Notes: generated by a model not told the origin, from the letters alone. DNA of 64,000 nucleotides from Flaviramulus_B aquimarinus (GCF_039543205.1 NZ_BAABJH010000001.1:1674001-1738000); one strand, 5' to 3'. Shown: positions 1 through 9,087, counted from the first letter of the stretch. Made by a program: numbers and translations.

Positions 1-634
1 GACTATTTACTGTAGTATCTACACTATATATTTTTTGGTCATCGGTTATTGATATTAAAAGATTGTTATTATGAAGTATTATATCTTTAACAACACCATC
101 ATTACTAATATTAGGTACCATATTAACAGCAGAAGGGTTAGATTGGCTAATATCTAGTTTATCTATATGAGTAAAAAAGGGCTCAAAAGCTGGAGGATTA
201 ATTAATGTTTCTGAAGAAAAATAAAGCGTATTTCCATCTATGGTTAATGCGCTAATATATTCCATAATACTATAAATAACTTCAACAGGTGCTGCTAGAT
301 TATTTAAGTCTAAAGATACTATTCGGCTACCTAACCATGTATCTGTAGCTTCTATATAATTTTCTTGTGCTATATATAACTTAGTGCCATTCATAACTAT
401 ATTGGTTATAAAAAAATCGGTTTCGGAAGTATATATGATATTTGCTACTGAGCTAGGAGCTGTGGTATCTATTCTATAAATGTTATTAAATCCATAAACA
501 TACAAATCTGTACCATTAACAAAAACACCATTTGGATCATCTAAACCAGAAATATAATCTTCTGTATTAGGTTGAGCATAGGTACTTAAAAAAAATAAAA
601 AAAATGTAAATAACGTGAGTAGTTTTGTTTTCAT
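1..634 (-). CDS. Secreted beta-propeller-like protein, C-terminus beyond left edge
   Basis: This reading frame is open from an ATG at 632-634 to the window edge, giving about 211 residues with no stop, so the 3' end is missing. The N-terminus reads MKTKLLTLFTFFLFFLSTYAQ, a clear Sec signal peptide with an A-Q cleavage site typical of Flavobacteriaceae. The mature part starts with DYISGLDDPNGVFVNGTDLYV and continues with repeating NxxxLYxxxxNxIYRID-type strands. Such runs are usual in NHL/SMP-30-like beta-propellers and in T9SS cargo. A T9SS sorting domain would lie off the window and cannot be seen. It is on the same strand as the next T9SS protein, 50 bp away. The propeller fold is inferred and the exact function is unknown. 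Confidence 0.75.
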   Translation of the reverse strand, partial: MKTKLLTLFTFFLFFLSTYAQPNTEDYISGLDDPNGVFVNGTDLYVYGFNNIYRIDTTAPSSVANIIYTSETDFFITNIVMNGTKLYIAQENYIEATDTWLGSRIVSLDLNNLAAPVEVIYSIMEYISALTIDGNTLYFSSETLINPPAFEPFFTHIDKLDISQSNPSAVNMVPNISNDGVVKDIILHNNNLLISITDDQKIYSVDTTVNS

Positions 635-684
635 AAAATAAATATTAATGTAGTTAATTTTAATTTTTATGTAGATTAAACTAT

Positions 685-2211
685 TTATTCTACCATAAGT
701 TTTTTAGAAACCTTTCCTTTATTTGTTTCTATTTCAACAAAATACATACCAGGAGATAAATTATTGATTTTTAATATTCTATTCTTGTCTGATATTAAAA
801 ACTGCCCTAAACTATTGTAAATATTAACATTCTGTAATTGTAAATTATTAGATAATTGTATTGTAAACTGATTATTTGCCGGATTTGGATATAAACTTAA
901 TTGAGATACTGTAAATTCATCTATTGATAATAAAGTACTTAAATTATAAACTTTAACTTGACCTGACCATGAATTATTAGCAACTGCTCCTATAGCTAAA
1001 ACATTACTATTAGCTGATATAGATAAACTATAAGCTAATAAGTCGCCTGCTGCTTCTCCATTTATATCACTTCCTAACTGGTTCCATACCCCAGATTGGT
1101 TTTGATATATTCTTACATGCCCTGAATTATTTCCATTTGCATCATTACCTGTTGCGCCTATTGCTAAAATAGTTCCATCTGATGATAAACTTACTGTTCT
1201 TCCTGATTGATCATTTTCAGCTTCACCATCTATAACGCTTCCTAATCGTACCCAAGTATCCGTAGCATAATATTCCCAATAACAATCATCATATAAATAA
1301 TAACCCCAATAATCATAAACAGCATAACAGTTATAATGCCAATCGTCTATAAACTCTAGTTGATACACTTTTACATGACCAGAATTATTACCATTACCAT
1401 CATTATATGGAGCACCTATTGCTATTGTTTTTCCATCAGCTGATAAGCTTACACTCCCTCCAAACTCATCTCCTTCGACTTCACCATATATACTATTTCC
1501 TATTTGAATCCATTCACCTGATTCATTTTTAAAAACCCGAACATCTCCTGAATTATTACCATTCCAATCATTACCTGTTGCTCCTATAGCAACCGTTGTT
1601 CCATCGGCTGATAAACTGATATGATTTCCTGATAAATCGCCTGCTGCTTGACCATCTATATCATTTCCTATTTGCGTCCAAACGCCTGATTGATTTTCAA
1701 AAACCCGTACATGACCCGATTCTATGCCATTATCATTATTATAAGGTGCTCCTATAGCAACTATATTACCATCTGATGATATACTTACACTTCTTCCTGA
1801 TTCATCTTCAATAGCTTCCCCAATAATATCATTCCCTATTTGTGTCCAAACACCTGATTGATTCTTATAAATTCTAACATGACCTGAATTGTTTCCTGTA
1901 CTATAATTTTTTGGAGCTCCGATTGCTATAATACTTCCATCTTCAGATAAACTCACACTTTTCCCAGATGAGTCAGATTCAATTTCGTTTTCTATATCTA
2001 ATCCTATTTGTGACCATATTCCTGATTGATTCTCAAAAACTTTAACATAACCAGAATCGCTAGATCCAATAGCTAAAATAGTTCCATCTGCCGATAAACT
2101 TATGCTTTCTCCTAAAGCATCATCAGCTGATTCTCCTACTATATTATTTCCTATTTGAGTTTGGCTAAATAAAAAAATGGGGCATACTAAAACAAGTAAT
2201 AGATGTTTCAT
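685..2211 (-). CDS. T9SS type A sorting domain protein with seven beta-propeller-like repeats
   Basis: The protein has 508 residues and a signal peptide (about residues 1-17). Seven tandem repeats of about 56 residues begin near residues 19, 68, 124, 180, 236, 322 and 378. Each follows the pattern QIG-x-I-x-GE, SVSLSxDGxxxAIGAP, then GNNSGHVRVFxNQSG-W. This resembles FG-GAP/integrin-like propeller blades, and seven blades fits a closed propeller. Residues about 438-508 are a T9SS type A sorting domain (YPNPANNQF, the LQNVNIYNSLGQ strand, LSPGMYFVEI, KKLMVE end). The protein is therefore probably exported by PorU/SOV-type machinery and attached to the surface or released. The fifth blade carries an odd Tyr/Trp/Asp/Cys-rich insertion of about 27 residues (near 284-319). 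The binding partner is unknown. Confidence 0.88.
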   Translation of the reverse strand: MKHLLLVLVCPIFLFSQTQIGNNIVGESADDALGESISLSADGTILAIGSSDSGYVKVFENQSGIWSQIGLDIENEIESDSSGKSVSLSEDGSIIAIGAPKNYSTGNNSGHVRIYKNQSGVWTQIGNDIIGEAIEDESGRSVSISSDGNIVAIGAPYNNDNGIESGHVRVFENQSGVWTQIGNDIDGQAAGDLSGNHISLSADGTTVAIGATGNDWNGNNSGDVRVFKNESGEWIQIGNSIYGEVEGDEFGGSVSLSADGKTIAIGAPYNDGNGNNSGHVKVYQLEFIDDWHYNCYAVYDYWGYYLYDDCYWEYYATDTWVRLGSVIDGEAENDQSGRTVSLSSDGTILAIGATGNDANGNNSGHVRIYQNQSGVWNQLGSDINGEAAGDLLAYSLSISANSNVLAIGAVANNSWSGQVKVYNLSTLLSIDEFTVSQLSLYPNPANNQFTIQLSNNLQLQNVNIYNSLGQFLISDKNRILKINNLSPGMYFVEIETNKGKVSKKLMVE

Positions 2212-2848
2212 AATTTTAAAATTTAGTTGATTTTAAAATTATATATTTTTTATATGCATTACAATACCAAATATTGGGTATATTTTAAATCAAAAAATAG
2301 ACTTATCCACATTATATATTATAATATCTATTTCTTTTTAAAATTTAAAAAATTAAATGATGCTTATTATAGGTTGTGAATAGCGGTATAACTTTTTTAA
2401 GTTTTATTTTGATATGTTTTTTATTGAATGTTGTTGATATGAAATTAACAAGATTTAAAACCTTAACTTATTTAATTTTAAGTTATTCTAAAATACTATT
2501 AACAATTGTTAAAAACCCTTATTAACAACAATTTTTAATAAGTATTGAGTTTATTTTAACTCACAACTATACATATTAGTGCTTATAACTTAACCAAAAA
2601 TTTACATTAACTTATTTGCATGTTACATATATGTTATGGATTGAAAAATTAAATGGATAATCCTAATTTTAGTTTTAAAAAACAATAAACACTTATTAAC
2701 AAGTAATGAATATGATAATACATATTGTTGTTTATAATAATAAGTTTTTTAATTAGAGTTATCATTTAAAATTGTCATTCTTATGAAGACGGGAATCTAG
2801 ATCTTAATTTGTTACCTTTGTTAAATCAAATAAATATAAATATATAAA
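2212..2848. other. 637 bp AT-rich gene-free divergent region
   Basis: There is no credible reading frame between the start of the minus-strand propeller gene and rpiB. The region is extremely AT-rich. It contains one perfect DnaA-box match (TTATCCACA, 2303-2311), one 8-of-9 match on the opposite strand (2375-2383), and TTATTAACA twice (2519-2527, 2693-2701). In such AT-rich DNA the weaker matches are expected by chance. The only promoter-like element I would name is the -7 motif just before rpiB. Confidence 0.5.
2813..2820 (+). promoter_or_regulatory. Putative -7 promoter element of rpiB
   Basis: TACCTTTG matches the Bacteroidota -7 consensus TAnnTTTG and lies 28 bp before the rpiB ATG. No convincing TTG -33 element is visible about 20 bp upstream, so this call rests on the -7 motif alone. 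Confidence 0.4.
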
Positions 2849-3283
2849 ATGACAATTTCAATAGGAAATGATCACGCTGGAACAGAGTATAAATTTGCTA
2901 TTAAAGCACTATTAGAATCTAAAGGAATTATTGTTAACAATTACGGAACCGATGCTAATGATAGTGTAGATTATGCAGATTTTGTACATCCTGTTGCTGA
3001 AGATGTTGAAACCAATAAAGCTGATTTTGGAATTTTAATTTGTGGTAGCGCAAATGGTGTGGCTATGACAGCTAATAAACATCAAAAAATACGTGCTGGT
3101 TTATGTTGGAACAACGAAATAGTTGAGTTAATAAGGCAACATAATAATGCTAATATTTTATGTATACCTGCAAGGTTTACTGCTATTCCACAAACATTAA
3201 AAATGGTAGAAACATTTTTAAATACCGAGTTTGAAGGAGGTCGTCATCAAAACCGTATAGATAAAATCCCGTTATCTTGTTAG
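2849..3283 (+). CDS. rpiB: Ribose-5-phosphate isomerase B (RpiB/LacAB family)
   Basis: This is a 144-residue cytosolic enzyme that interconverts ribose 5-phosphate and ribulose 5-phosphate in the non-oxidative pentose phosphate pathway. The substrate-binding start GNDHAG (residues 6-11) and the ICGSANG loop with the catalytic Cys65 position match RpiB. So do the QHNNANILCIPAR stretch (about 97-110) with its catalytic-type His and the usual length of 140-150. The start is the ATG at 2849, 28 bp after a -7 promoter motif. The stop is followed after 3 bp by the start of the cation exporter gene, so the two are probably co-transcribed. A galactose-6-phosphate isomerase subunit (LacA/LacB) is the only close alternative, but there is no lac gene nearby. 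Confidence 0.93.
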   Translation: MTISIGNDHAGTEYKFAIKALLESKGIIVNNYGTDANDSVDYADFVHPVAEDVETNKADFGILICGSANGVAMTANKHQKIRAGLCWNNEIVELIRQHNNANILCIPARFTAIPQTLKMVETFLNTEFEGGRHQNRIDKIPLSC

Positions 3284-3286
3284 AAG

Positions 3287-4204
3287 ATGGGACACCATCA
3301 TTCTCATAATCACTCGCATACACATTCTGATTTAAAAAGGCGGAATCTTTTTATATCTATTTTACTTAATATTTTAATTACTGTTGCCCAGGTTATTGGC
3401 GGATTATTATCTGGTAGTTTAGCTTTATTAAGTGATGCCTTGCATAATTTTAGCGATGTTATTTCGCTTATTATAAGTTATGTTGCTAATAATTTATCAA
3501 AAAAGAAAGCCTCTTTTCAAAAAACATTTGGTTATAAACGCGCCGAGATTTTAGCTGCTTTTATTAATGCTGCAACTTTAATTGTAGTGGCTATTTTATT
3601 GATTATTGAAGCCGTTAAACGTTTTCAAAACCCACAGGATATAGAATCTAATTTAGTGATTTGGCTTTCTGCAGTTGCTATTTTAGGAAATGGATTTAGT
3701 GTACTTTTATTAAAAAAAGATTCTGAGACTAATATGAATATGAAAAGTGCTTACCTTCATTTGTTAACCGATATGATGGCTAGTGTAGCGGTTTTAATAG
3801 GTGGTTTATTAATGAAATATTATCAATTGTATTGGGTTGATAGTCTACTAACATTCATTATTGCATTGTATTTAATTTGGATGGGTTTCGATTTATTAAA
3901 AAACTCAACCAAAGTATTGATGTTGTTTACTCCAGATACTGTTCCTATTAAAAAGATAGTAAACGAAATAAATGCTTTTGAGCGTATAAAAAATGTACAT
4001 CACGTTCATGTATGGCAATTAAATGAAGATGAAATTCATTTAGAGGCGCATATTGATTTTAATGAAGATATAACCCTATCGGAATTTGATGATATTTTAC
4101 ATGATATAGAAGATTTGGTGTTTAATAAATATGATATAAATCACGTAAACATTCAACCTGAATTTGGTAAGGATGATGTAAAAGATGTTATTGTTCAGGA
4201 TTAA
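3287..4204 (+). CDS. Cation diffusion facilitator (Zn2+/divalent metal exporter)
   Basis: The protein has 305 residues of CDF family type and exports Zn2+ or similar ions across the inner membrane in exchange for protons. It begins with a metal-binding His tail (MGHHHSHNHSHTHSD) followed by about six transmembrane helices. The two CDF metal-site motifs are visible: SDALHNFSD in helix 2 and HLLTDMMASV in helix 5 (H-x3-D). The cytoplasmic C-terminal domain (about 205-305) has the ferredoxin-like fold signature and a further His-rich strand, VHHVHVWQLNEDE. It starts 3 bp after the rpiB stop, and an acetyltransferase gene follows 20 bp downstream. This is closest to the CzcD/ZitB class, but metal specificity cannot be read from sequence. 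Confidence 0.92.
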   Translation: MGHHHSHNHSHTHSDLKRRNLFISILLNILITVAQVIGGLLSGSLALLSDALHNFSDVISLIISYVANNLSKKKASFQKTFGYKRAEILAAFINAATLIVVAILLIIEAVKRFQNPQDIESNLVIWLSAVAILGNGFSVLLLKKDSETNMNMKSAYLHLLTDMMASVAVLIGGLLMKYYQLYWVDSLLTFIIALYLIWMGFDLLKNSTKVLMLFTPDTVPIKKIVNEINAFERIKNVHHVHVWQLNEDEIHLEAHIDFNEDITLSEFDDILHDIEDLVFNKYDINHVNIQPEFGKDDVKDVIVQD

Positions 4205-4224
4205 AAAACTCATAATGATTTATT

Positions 4225-4680
4225 ATGTTAGAAATTAAAGTTAAATCTTTTGAAGAACTCACCAAACAAGAGTTGTATGATATATTACAATTACGAAGTG
4301 AAGTATTTGTAGTAGAGCAAGATTGTGTGTACCAAGATATAGATGGAAAAGACCAAAAGGCGTTACATATTATAGGTTATAAAAACAAAAAATTAGTAGC
4401 TTATACACGTATTTTTAAACCTGGTGATTATTTTGAAGCTTCTAGTATTGGCAGGGTAGTTGTGGCTAAAAATGAACGTCAATTTAAATATGGCTACGAT
4501 ATCATGCAAGCTTCAATTAAAGCTATAAAAAACCATTATAACGAAACACTAATAAAAATTTCCGCGCAATGCTATCTTAAAAAATTCTATACTAATTTAG
4601 GTTTTGTATCGGTAGGTAATGAGTATTTAGAAGACAACATTCCACATATAGCTATGATAAGAAAACACTTAACGCATTAA
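4225..4680 (+). CDS. GNAT family N-acetyltransferase, ElaA type
   Basis: The protein has 151 residues. The N-terminal pattern LTKQELYDILQLRSEVFVVEQ is the ElaA hallmark. It is followed by the DGKDQKALHI strand and an acetyl-CoA-binding stretch IGRVVVAKNERQFKYGYDIM (about residues 73-92). It would transfer an acetyl group from acetyl-CoA to an unknown amine. It is the last gene of the rpiB-CDF-GNAT plus-strand unit. Its last 12 bp (4669-4680) overlap the 3' end of the convergent T9SS gene. Confidence 0.9.
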   Translation: MLEIKVKSFEELTKQELYDILQLRSEVFVVEQDCVYQDIDGKDQKALHIIGYKNKKLVAYTRIFKPGDYFEASSIGRVVVAKNERQFKYGYDIMQASIKAIKNHYNETLIKISAQCYLKKFYTNLGFVSVGNEYLEDNIPHIAMIRKHLTH

Positions 4681-6075
4681 AGCAAATTTACCTCTTAAAA
4701 CTTCTCCTGTATTTAAAACAATTTCATACCAATAACTATCGCTAGATAAATAAGCACCATTAAATGTACCATCCCAACCTTGAGAATTTGCAGGTAAAAA
4801 TTTTAAAAGCTTTCCATGACGATTGTAAATAGTAATATTGTTAATACTGTTTGAATTATCTAAAACTTGCCAAATATCATGTTTACCATCGTTATTTGGG
4901 GTAAAGTATTTTGGAATAAAATAATTGCCATTACTTATTATAATATTGAAATTTGATTCGTTGCTATAACAGTTTTCTTCATTATAGATATAAATAGTTT
5001 GAGAGGTTGTAATAACATCTCCAACATTTAATGATGGCCCTATACCACCAGATTGTGTAAAATAATTACCATTATTAAGTATTGGCAATGTATAACTTAC
5101 ACCTATAAAATCATTTAAGGAATCAACTGGAACAGCATTAGCACAGGTGTCAGTAGAATTTACATAGTTGGAAAACGAAGTAGGTTGCCAGGTTAGGTGG
5201 TTTCCATTGGGGTCATCAACAACAACACAGTCTAGGTCTGGATTCAAATTAAAATTCATTAAAAGGATATTATTATTGTTTCCATTTCTAATATTTAAGC
5301 GACATAATTGGTTGTTGCTACAGTTTAAGTCTGTTAGGTTAGAGTTTTGAGAAAGATCTAACTCGGTTATTGCATTATTAAAACATATTAAAACATCTAA
5401 ACGATTATTAGTAGCAAGGTTTAAACTGGTTAATTGGTTTTGTTCACAGGATAGATAAGATAAATTTGTGTTTGTGCTTACATCTAAATTTGATAATAGA
5501 TTATTACCGCATTGAAACCTGTTTAATACCGTATTATTAGCAACATTAAGACTTGTTAATTGGTTTTGCTCACAAATTAAAACAGTTAAGTTTTGGTTGG
5601 TTGAAATGTCTAAAGCAACTAAATTATTGTTTTCACATCGCAGAGAAATTAAACCTGTATTTTGAGTGATATTAAGGTTTGTTAATTGATTGCTAAAGCA
5701 CCATAATCGTACTAAATTAGATTGATTGGTTACATCTAAATCAATTAATTGATTGTTGCTGCAATACAATTCGATTAGGTTGGTATTTAGAGAAATATTT
5801 AAAGCGGTTAACTGATTATCAGAACAATCAAGATTTGTTAATGCTTTAAAATCTTCAATACCAGTGAGGTCAGTAATGTTCATTCCTGCAACATCCAGAT
5901 TTGCAAGGCTGCTTATATTAGTGGTTAATATAAAATCATCTAAAGGTCCAGAATCTAAACCTAGATTTATTAATGCTTGTTCAAAATTATCGTCTGGAAT
6001 AAAGGTGTTTTGACAAAGTGTTTTTGTGCTTATTAAAGCCAAACAAACTAATAAAAAACATGTTTTGTTGAACAT
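4669..6075 (-). CDS. Leucine-rich-repeat protein with T9SS type B sorting (gliding-type) C-terminus
   Basis: The protein has 468 residues and a signal peptide ending near residue 21. The next segment (IPDDNFEQALINLGLDSGPLDDFILT) is the cap seen before secreted Bacteroidota LRR arrays. From about 55 to 275 there are roughly ten 21-residue repeats of the form L-x-C-x-NNQLTSL-N/D-x-x-x-N. The last about 85 residues (YFIPKYFTPNNDGKHDIW, ITIYNRHGKLL, GWDGTFNGAYLSSDSYWY, GKFALMR) are the type B T9SS/gliding-motility-associated C-terminal domain. The product should be exported across the outer membrane and probably mediates adhesion or protein binding. It lies 6 bp after an OmpA-family gene, so the two form a likely operon, and its 3' end overlaps the convergent acetyltransferase gene. 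Confidence 0.9.
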   Translation of the reverse strand: MFNKTCFLLVCLALISTKTLCQNTFIPDDNFEQALINLGLDSGPLDDFILTTNISSLANLDVAGMNITDLTGIEDFKALTNLDCSDNQLTALNISLNTNLIELYCSNNQLIDLDVTNQSNLVRLWCFSNQLTNLNITQNTGLISLRCENNNLVALDISTNQNLTVLICEQNQLTSLNVANNTVLNRFQCGNNLLSNLDVSTNTNLSYLSCEQNQLTSLNLATNNRLDVLICFNNAITELDLSQNSNLTDLNCSNNQLCRLNIRNGNNNNILLMNFNLNPDLDCVVVDDPNGNHLTWQPTSFSNYVNSTDTCANAVPVDSLNDFIGVSYTLPILNNGNYFTQSGGIGPSLNVGDVITTSQTIYIYNEENCYSNESNFNIIISNGNYFIPKYFTPNNDGKHDIWQVLDNSNSINNITIYNRHGKLLKFLPANSQGWDGTFNGAYLSSDSYWYEIVLNTGEVLRGKFALMR

Positions 6076-6081
6076 AGGTTT

Positions 6082-6939
6082 TTAATTAGCACCGCCAACA
6101 TAGGTAATTAGAATTTCTACACGTCTATCAAATTTAGGATCGCCACCAAGAGGAAATTTTCGGCGTAACCCTAAATGACGCATACGCTTTTTATTAACAC
6201 CTTTTTTCACAAAATAGTCATAAACATATTTTGCTCTTGCTTCGGATAAATTACGTTTTTTGGTTTTTCTATCTACCGCATCCCTGGTCATTTGCGTACA
6301 ACACACATGCCCTTGTATGGTAAAATAAATATCTTTTCTTTCTACAAGCGCTTTGGCTATATTAGTTAGTATTTTTTTGGACTCAGGGGTTACTGTGGCG
6401 TAACCGGTTTTAAATAAAATATCTTTAAAAACTATTTTATCACCTTTAGCACCTTCTTTTATTAAATCTATAACCCCTTTTTCTTTAGTAACTGGAATCT
6501 CAACAGCAGGAGCTTCTTTTATTGGTTCAGGTGCCTTGGGTTTTACAATAATTTCAACTTTTCTGTTTAAACCCCTTATTTTTAAAAGGTTTTTTTCCTC
6601 AACGATTTTAAGAAGTATTTCACCTTTACCATCTACATTTGATATTAAACCCTCACTTATTTCATTATTAGAAAAAATAGCTTTTATGGCATCTGCACGA
6701 TGTTGCGATAGTTTTAAATTATAAGTATCAGCACCAATATCATCACAAAAACCAAATATGGAAATGGATTCTATATCCACATCTGTTAAAGTAGAAATAA
6801 ATAAAAGCAGCCTATTTTCTTCAGTATTGGGCACATCGTACTTATCGGTTTCAAAATAAACCTCGTGTGTTAATTCTTTTTGAGAAAAAGCAAACACACT
6901 ATTAAGCGCTATTAATATTAATACTAATAATTTATTCAT
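6082..6939 (-). CDS. OmpA-family protein with two OmpA-like domains
   Basis: The protein has 285 residues with a signal peptide (about 1-19). Two OmpA C-terminal-like segments are visible. The first (about 25-130) has EVYFETDKYDVPNTEE and LKLSQHRADAIKAIF. The second (about 165-280) has ILFKTGYATVTPESKKIL, IQGHVCC, NLSEARAKYVYDYFVKKG and FDRRVEILI. Such domains bind peptidoglycan in the periplasm. There is no beta-barrel or lipobox, so it is probably a soluble periplasmic protein. A vicinal Cys-Cys in the second domain (GHVCC) is unusual and could form a disulfide. It lies upstream of the T9SS LRR gene with 6 bp between them, suggesting joint expression. Confidence 0.85.
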   Translation of the reverse strand: MNKLLVLILIALNSVFAFSQKELTHEVYFETDKYDVPNTEENRLLLFISTLTDVDIESISIFGFCDDIGADTYNLKLSQHRADAIKAIFSNNEISEGLISNVDGKGEILLKIVEEKNLLKIRGLNRKVEIIVKPKAPEPIKEAPAVEIPVTKEKGVIDLIKEGAKGDKIVFKDILFKTGYATVTPESKKILTNIAKALVERKDIYFTIQGHVCCTQMTRDAVDRKTKKRNLSEARAKYVYDYFVKKGVNKKRMRHLGLRRKFPLGGDPKFDRRVEILITYVGGAN

Positions 6940-7051
6940 AGTAGGATCATAGAATAGGTGTTAAATATACTGTTTTTTAATCTAAAACCATGCCACTTAC
7001 CGCCAAGTACGGGTTTGCTTTAAAGCTTTTGTTCTTAAAAAGAAATACATC

Positions 7052-8686
7052 TTATTTTAAGTAATCTAGATAAGTAGTTGTATTGCTAAGTATTTCTGTA
7101 GCTTTTTTTATTTCAGAATCGTGTATCTTATAATAATCGTACAAACCTTCTCTATATACATATTGCTTAACAATATCTTCTGTTAATAATTTTAATAGAT
7201 AGTCTTTGTTTTCATCTATAACACTTGTTTTAGATTGATTTAAATTTAACATTAAAACGTTAAAATCTGTTTCAATATTATCATTTAATGCTTCTTTTTT
7301 TGAAGTTTCAAAGGCTTTATAAAGCGCTTTTTCGGTTTCTGTTTTGAATGAAAAACCATTGGTTTTTAAATAGTTTTTAAAGTCTGTAAAATCGCTGTCA
7401 GAGAGTTTTAAACTATTAATGTCTTTTAAATTGTGTTTGTAATGGTAATCTGTAGCATAATTAAAAACCAAATCGTTATTAACAATCGCTTTTGTAATAG
7501 GTGAGTTTTTATTTGTACCCATAGTGATGTCGGGTAAAACACCTCCACCATCAAATACTTGGCGTCCGTTTTTAGTTTTAAATGCATTGTAATTTTCTTG
7601 TTTTACCCTAATAGCGTCTCCCTTTTCATCCCTATTCCAATAATCTAAAGACTGAATACATCTACCTGAAGGGGTGTAATATCTAGAAATGGTAATCTTA
7701 ACCTGAGTGCCATAGGTTAATGGTTTAGGACGCTGTACTAAGCCTTTTCCAAAACTTCTAGAACCAACAATAACTGCACGATCTAAATCTTGTAATGCAC
7801 CTGAAACAATTTCGCTTGCCGATGCACTATTACCATCCAATAAAATAACTAACGGAATTTCAGTATCTATAGGGGCTTTTTTTGTGTAATAGGTTCTGTT
7901 GTATTTTTTAACTTTAGATTTTGTAGTAACTACCAATTGGCCTTTCGGTACAAAAAGATTAACAATATTAATGGCTTCGTTTACTAATCCCCCTGGGTTT
8001 CCTCTTAAATCTAAAATAATACGGTTTGCACCTTGAGCTTTTAAATCGCGTAGAGCATAATTAGTTTCTACTGATGCTTTACGACTAAATCGACTTAAAA
8101 CAATATATCCTGTTCTGTCATTTATTAATGAAAAATGTGGTACTGCTTTTATTTCTACTTCAGCTCTTTTTATTATTGCTGTTTGTACTTTTCCTTGACG
8201 TTTGTAAGTTACCTCAACAGATGTGTCTGGAGCGCCTTTAAGTAAATCGCCGGCATTTTCTTTATAGCTTTCAACTAAGACCTTTCCAACTTTAACAATT
8301 TCATCACCAGCTTTTAAGCCCGCTTTATCTGCTGGATAATCTTTGTAAGGTTCAATGACCACTAACTTATCTTTTAGGGTTTTTACTCTTGCGCCTATAC
8401 CTGTATAATCCCCAGTGTTATTAATTCTAGCAGCTTCAACATCTTGCTCGTTCATAAAATTGGTGTACGGATCCAAATCTGCTAACATGCTTTTAATGGC
8501 AGTATCCATTAAATCTCCTGGATTGGTCTCATCCACATAATTCATGTTGAGCTCTTTAAATAATGTTGTAAAGATTTCTATTTGTTTTGCTATTTCAAAA
8601 AAATCATTTTTAAAGGCAGTTGTACTTAAAAATACAACGCAAGCTAATAGAGGAATTATGATTTTCTTTTTTAGTAAGTTTTTCAT
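7052..8686 (-). CDS. S41 family C-terminal processing peptidase
   Basis: The protein has 544 residues. An N-terminal signal or anchor helix (IIIPLLACVVFLSTTAF) is followed by a helical cap and a PDZ domain (about 95-180, TGIGARVKTLKDKLVVIEP, YPADKAGLKAGDEIV). The S41 catalytic core is about 190-380. The likely Ser-Lys dyad is the Ser in GNSASASEIVSGALQD and the Lys in RSFGKGLVQ. RIILDLRGNPGGLVNEA is the conserved strand before it. The C-terminal 150 residues are a helical extension common in Bacteroidota CTPs. It would degrade or trim proteins by their C-termini in the periplasm. It sits 6 bp after rnpA on the same strand. Confidence 0.92.
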   Translation of the reverse strand: MKNLLKKKIIIPLLACVVFLSTTAFKNDFFEIAKQIEIFTTLFKELNMNYVDETNPGDLMDTAIKSMLADLDPYTNFMNEQDVEAARINNTGDYTGIGARVKTLKDKLVVIEPYKDYPADKAGLKAGDEIVKVGKVLVESYKENAGDLLKGAPDTSVEVTYKRQGKVQTAIIKRAEVEIKAVPHFSLINDRTGYIVLSRFSRKASVETNYALRDLKAQGANRIILDLRGNPGGLVNEAINIVNLFVPKGQLVVTTKSKVKKYNRTYYTKKAPIDTEIPLVILLDGNSASASEIVSGALQDLDRAVIVGSRSFGKGLVQRPKPLTYGTQVKITISRYYTPSGRCIQSLDYWNRDEKGDAIRVKQENYNAFKTKNGRQVFDGGGVLPDITMGTNKNSPITKAIVNNDLVFNYATDYHYKHNLKDINSLKLSDSDFTDFKNYLKTNGFSFKTETEKALYKAFETSKKEALNDNIETDFNVLMLNLNQSKTSVIDENKDYLLKLLTEDIVKQYVYREGLYDYYKIHDSEIKKATEILSNTTTYLDYLK

Positions 8687-8692
8687 GCTGTG

Positions 8693-9070
8693 TTATTTTT
8701 TAGAAATTTTATCTAAAAACTTTTCAAATAAATTTTTCATTCTAGTTTCAACTTGTGCAAATGTGGGTTTGTCTTTACCAATGTACAAAATCATAAACGC
8801 ATGTTGTGTTGTTAAATTGTTAAAAAAATCGGCTTTATTTAATCGGTAAGCCTCTCTCAACAAACGCTTTATATGGTTTCTATCAACAGCTGTTTTAAAA
8901 TTCCGTTTGCTTACAGAAACCCCCGTTTTTGCTATAACTGAGCCTTCAAAAGTTGTTGGCATATACACTAAACGTAGTGGAAAAGCAGAAACGGATTGTC
9001 CTTCAGAAAATAATAGGTCAATGCGTTTTTTGCTTTTTAGCTTTTCTTTTTTAGGGTACGTTGCTGGCAT
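8693..9070 (-). CDS. rnpA: Ribonuclease P protein component
   Basis: RnpA is the protein cofactor of RNase P, which removes 5' leaders from pre-tRNAs. The call rests on the N-terminal YPKKEKLKSKKRIDLLF stretch, the central strands, and the RNR-type signature (VDRNHIKRLLREAYR, about 65-80). I prefer the ATG at 9070 (125 residues) over a TTG two codons upstream, because the protein then starts like other flavobacterial RnpA and keeps the motif spacing. A -7 element (TACTTTTG) lies 18-25 bp upstream. The usual partner rpmH is not next to it. Instead it is followed by the CTP protease gene after 6 bp. Confidence 0.93.
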   Translation of the reverse strand: MPATYPKKEKLKSKKRIDLLFSEGQSVSAFPLRLVYMPTTFEGSVIAKTGVSVSKRNFKTAVDRNHIKRLLREAYRLNKADFFNNLTTQHAFMILYIGKDKPTFAQVETRMKNLFEKFLDKISKK

Positions 9071-9087
9071 AAACAATTTTATGGTTA

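Noticed and set aside
685..2211. Regular 170-bp repeats that could suggest a satellite or CRISPR-like array
   Set aside because: They are in-frame protein repeats (propeller blades) of a secreted protein, with no spacer pattern and no cas gene.
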